Of a DNA stretch of 64,000 bases, positions 63,092-64,000 are shown in pieces (position 1 is the stretch's first letter; every line of letters starts with the position of its first letter). The DNA is from Coriolopsis trogii (Eukaryota; Basidiomycota; Agaricomycetes; Polyporales; Polyporaceae): contig JAHYIO010000037.1 in NCBI GenBank assembly GCA_020543525.1, positions 1,550,001 through 1,614,000 of the forward strand. The letters are read 5' to 3'. The notes below the pieces were generated by a model. The model saw only the letters and a program-made list of their open reading frames with translations, was not told the origin of the DNA and did no database searches. The position numbers were made by a program, and so were the translations under genes.

Positions 63092-64000
63092 TTACTTGAC
63101 GAGCACTGGAGTGAGTGCCTACGGGAAGGCGGTGAGCAGGAGGCTTAACACGGTTGTAAGACATCGCTTACCTTCTTCGTCATCTCGTAAATGCGCTTCT
63201 GGCCGGCAAATAGAATCGCGGCCGTGAGCACGCTCTGGGTGAGCTTGCTTCCGACACCCTTGTAGAGGCCCTCGATACCCTCTTCCTTGAGGATGGTGAG
63301 AACGCCGTCGAGGGCTGACTTGTACCTTTGTGCGTGAGCCTGGCCGGCCTGGAGACGGCTCTTCACGACACTGGGCATAGCAGTTCAGACAACGCCGACG
63401 ACATAGGAAAGGATGCACACACATGTACGGATATGTCGACGATGTCGCGACGAGTTTGGACAACGCGCCCAATAAGAAGTAGTCCCAGTCTGTCAATACT
63501 GCGACCGCGTTCTTCGCTCCCGCAGCCCTAAGCTTCGCCGTTCTCCCGGTGATCAAGAAGTTCTTGAGCTGCTCAAACACAGTGTACTGAATAATCGGGT
63601 TGATGACCAGGACGAGTGCAGGGCCCAGTCCACGCCAAAAGGCGGTGATGCCGTCCTTGTTGAGGATGTGCTTGATTGTCTGGAGGATGCCGGGGCGTGC
63701 AGACTTGGCGTCTGGATCCGCTGTACCTTCAGAGACATTGTTCATGCCGTAGACAGCTTGCGTGGTCTGCACAACCCAGATAGGATTGCTGATGACGGTG
63801 GTGGCAGACCCGGCGATGAGGCCGGCGAGCATGGATTCGAGAGTGCTGAGACCCTTGCTCCCCGTGCGCGCCTTAAGGATGAACTTGCGCGTACCCTCAT
63901 AGAAGTAGTAGTATACTCTGCAGTGCGGAGCTTATTGAGGCCAACGTCGGAAGACTAGTAAAGGAGGACTCACCCATTCGTTATGGCGATACCTAGCAAG
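63092..64000 (-). CDS. Peroxisomal adenine nucleotide carrier (PMP47/SLC25A17 type), 5' partial
   Basis: Mitochondrial carrier family member expected to exchange ATP/AMP across the peroxisomal membrane for fatty-acid activation. The gene runs out of the window at its 5' side. Visible: LLGIAITNG, then VYYYFYEGTRKFILKART, the second repeat MLAGLIAGSATTVISNPIW (PIW is the carrier PX-type motif), FWRGLGPALVLVINPIIQY and TVFEQLKNFL. The third repeat is FLLGALSKLVATSSTYPYM, VVKSRLQAGQAHAQRYKSA and GIEGLYKGVGSKLTQSVLT. The last exon is ALTPVLVK with TAA at 63092-63094, reached through a GTAAGC-TAG intron. NPIIQY and TYPYMVVKSR resemble PMP47 proteins more than general carriers. Confidence 0.88.

Overview
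The window is eukaryotic, from an Agaricomycete and most likely a polypore. Genes are dense, with many short GT-AG introns of about 40-130 nt. The families present are typical of this group: FunK1 kinase, DUF6533 membrane protein, BTB and F-box-like families, a sedolisin protease, DUF6589 and large coiled-coil transposon proteins. I see no prokaryotic features, rRNA or convincing tRNA. Gene spans below run from start to stop codon; key exon limits are given in the text.

Layout. 1-13 kb is a gene block: a coiled-coil protein (partial), a PPIL4-type cyclophilin, two BTB proteins flanking delta-1-pyrroline-5-carboxylate dehydrogenase, and a FunK1 kinase. 14-22 kb is repeat-rich. A 5.08-kb DNA transposon (14058-19138) encodes a 1304-aa protein. 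It has 18-bp terminal inverted repeats and a 7-bp target duplication, and it sits inside an older short inverted-repeat element. A second copy of that short element, lying just upstream of the DNAJC28-like gene, preserves the uninterrupted site. 22-53.6 kb is mainly housekeeping: DUF1992, a conserved 84-aa protein, a membrane-anchored ubiquitin protease, Cdc7-type kinase, Rrp7, DUF6533 protein, WBP2/UPF0664-like protein, secreted sedolisin, alpha/beta hydrolase, a large disordered coiled-coil protein, PAC1/LIS1, an F-box-like pseudogene and Atg22.

53.9-63 kb is the most unusual region. One minus-strand gene of unknown function has been broken by three elements. (i) A 6.0-kb element with about 240-bp inverted repeats carries a RecQ-like helicase and a DUF6589 protein, and lies in a predicted intron. 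(ii) A fold-back element (60862-62526) with 434-bp arms lies in an exon. (iii) A 539-bp MITE with an 8-bp target duplication lies inside the left arm of (ii). Removing the elements in silico, one target copy retained, leaves the host reading frame open across each site. That supports both the element boundaries and their nesting. The helicase itself has a stop codon in the middle of a zinc knuckle. The window ends in a peroxisomal-type mitochondrial carrier family gene.
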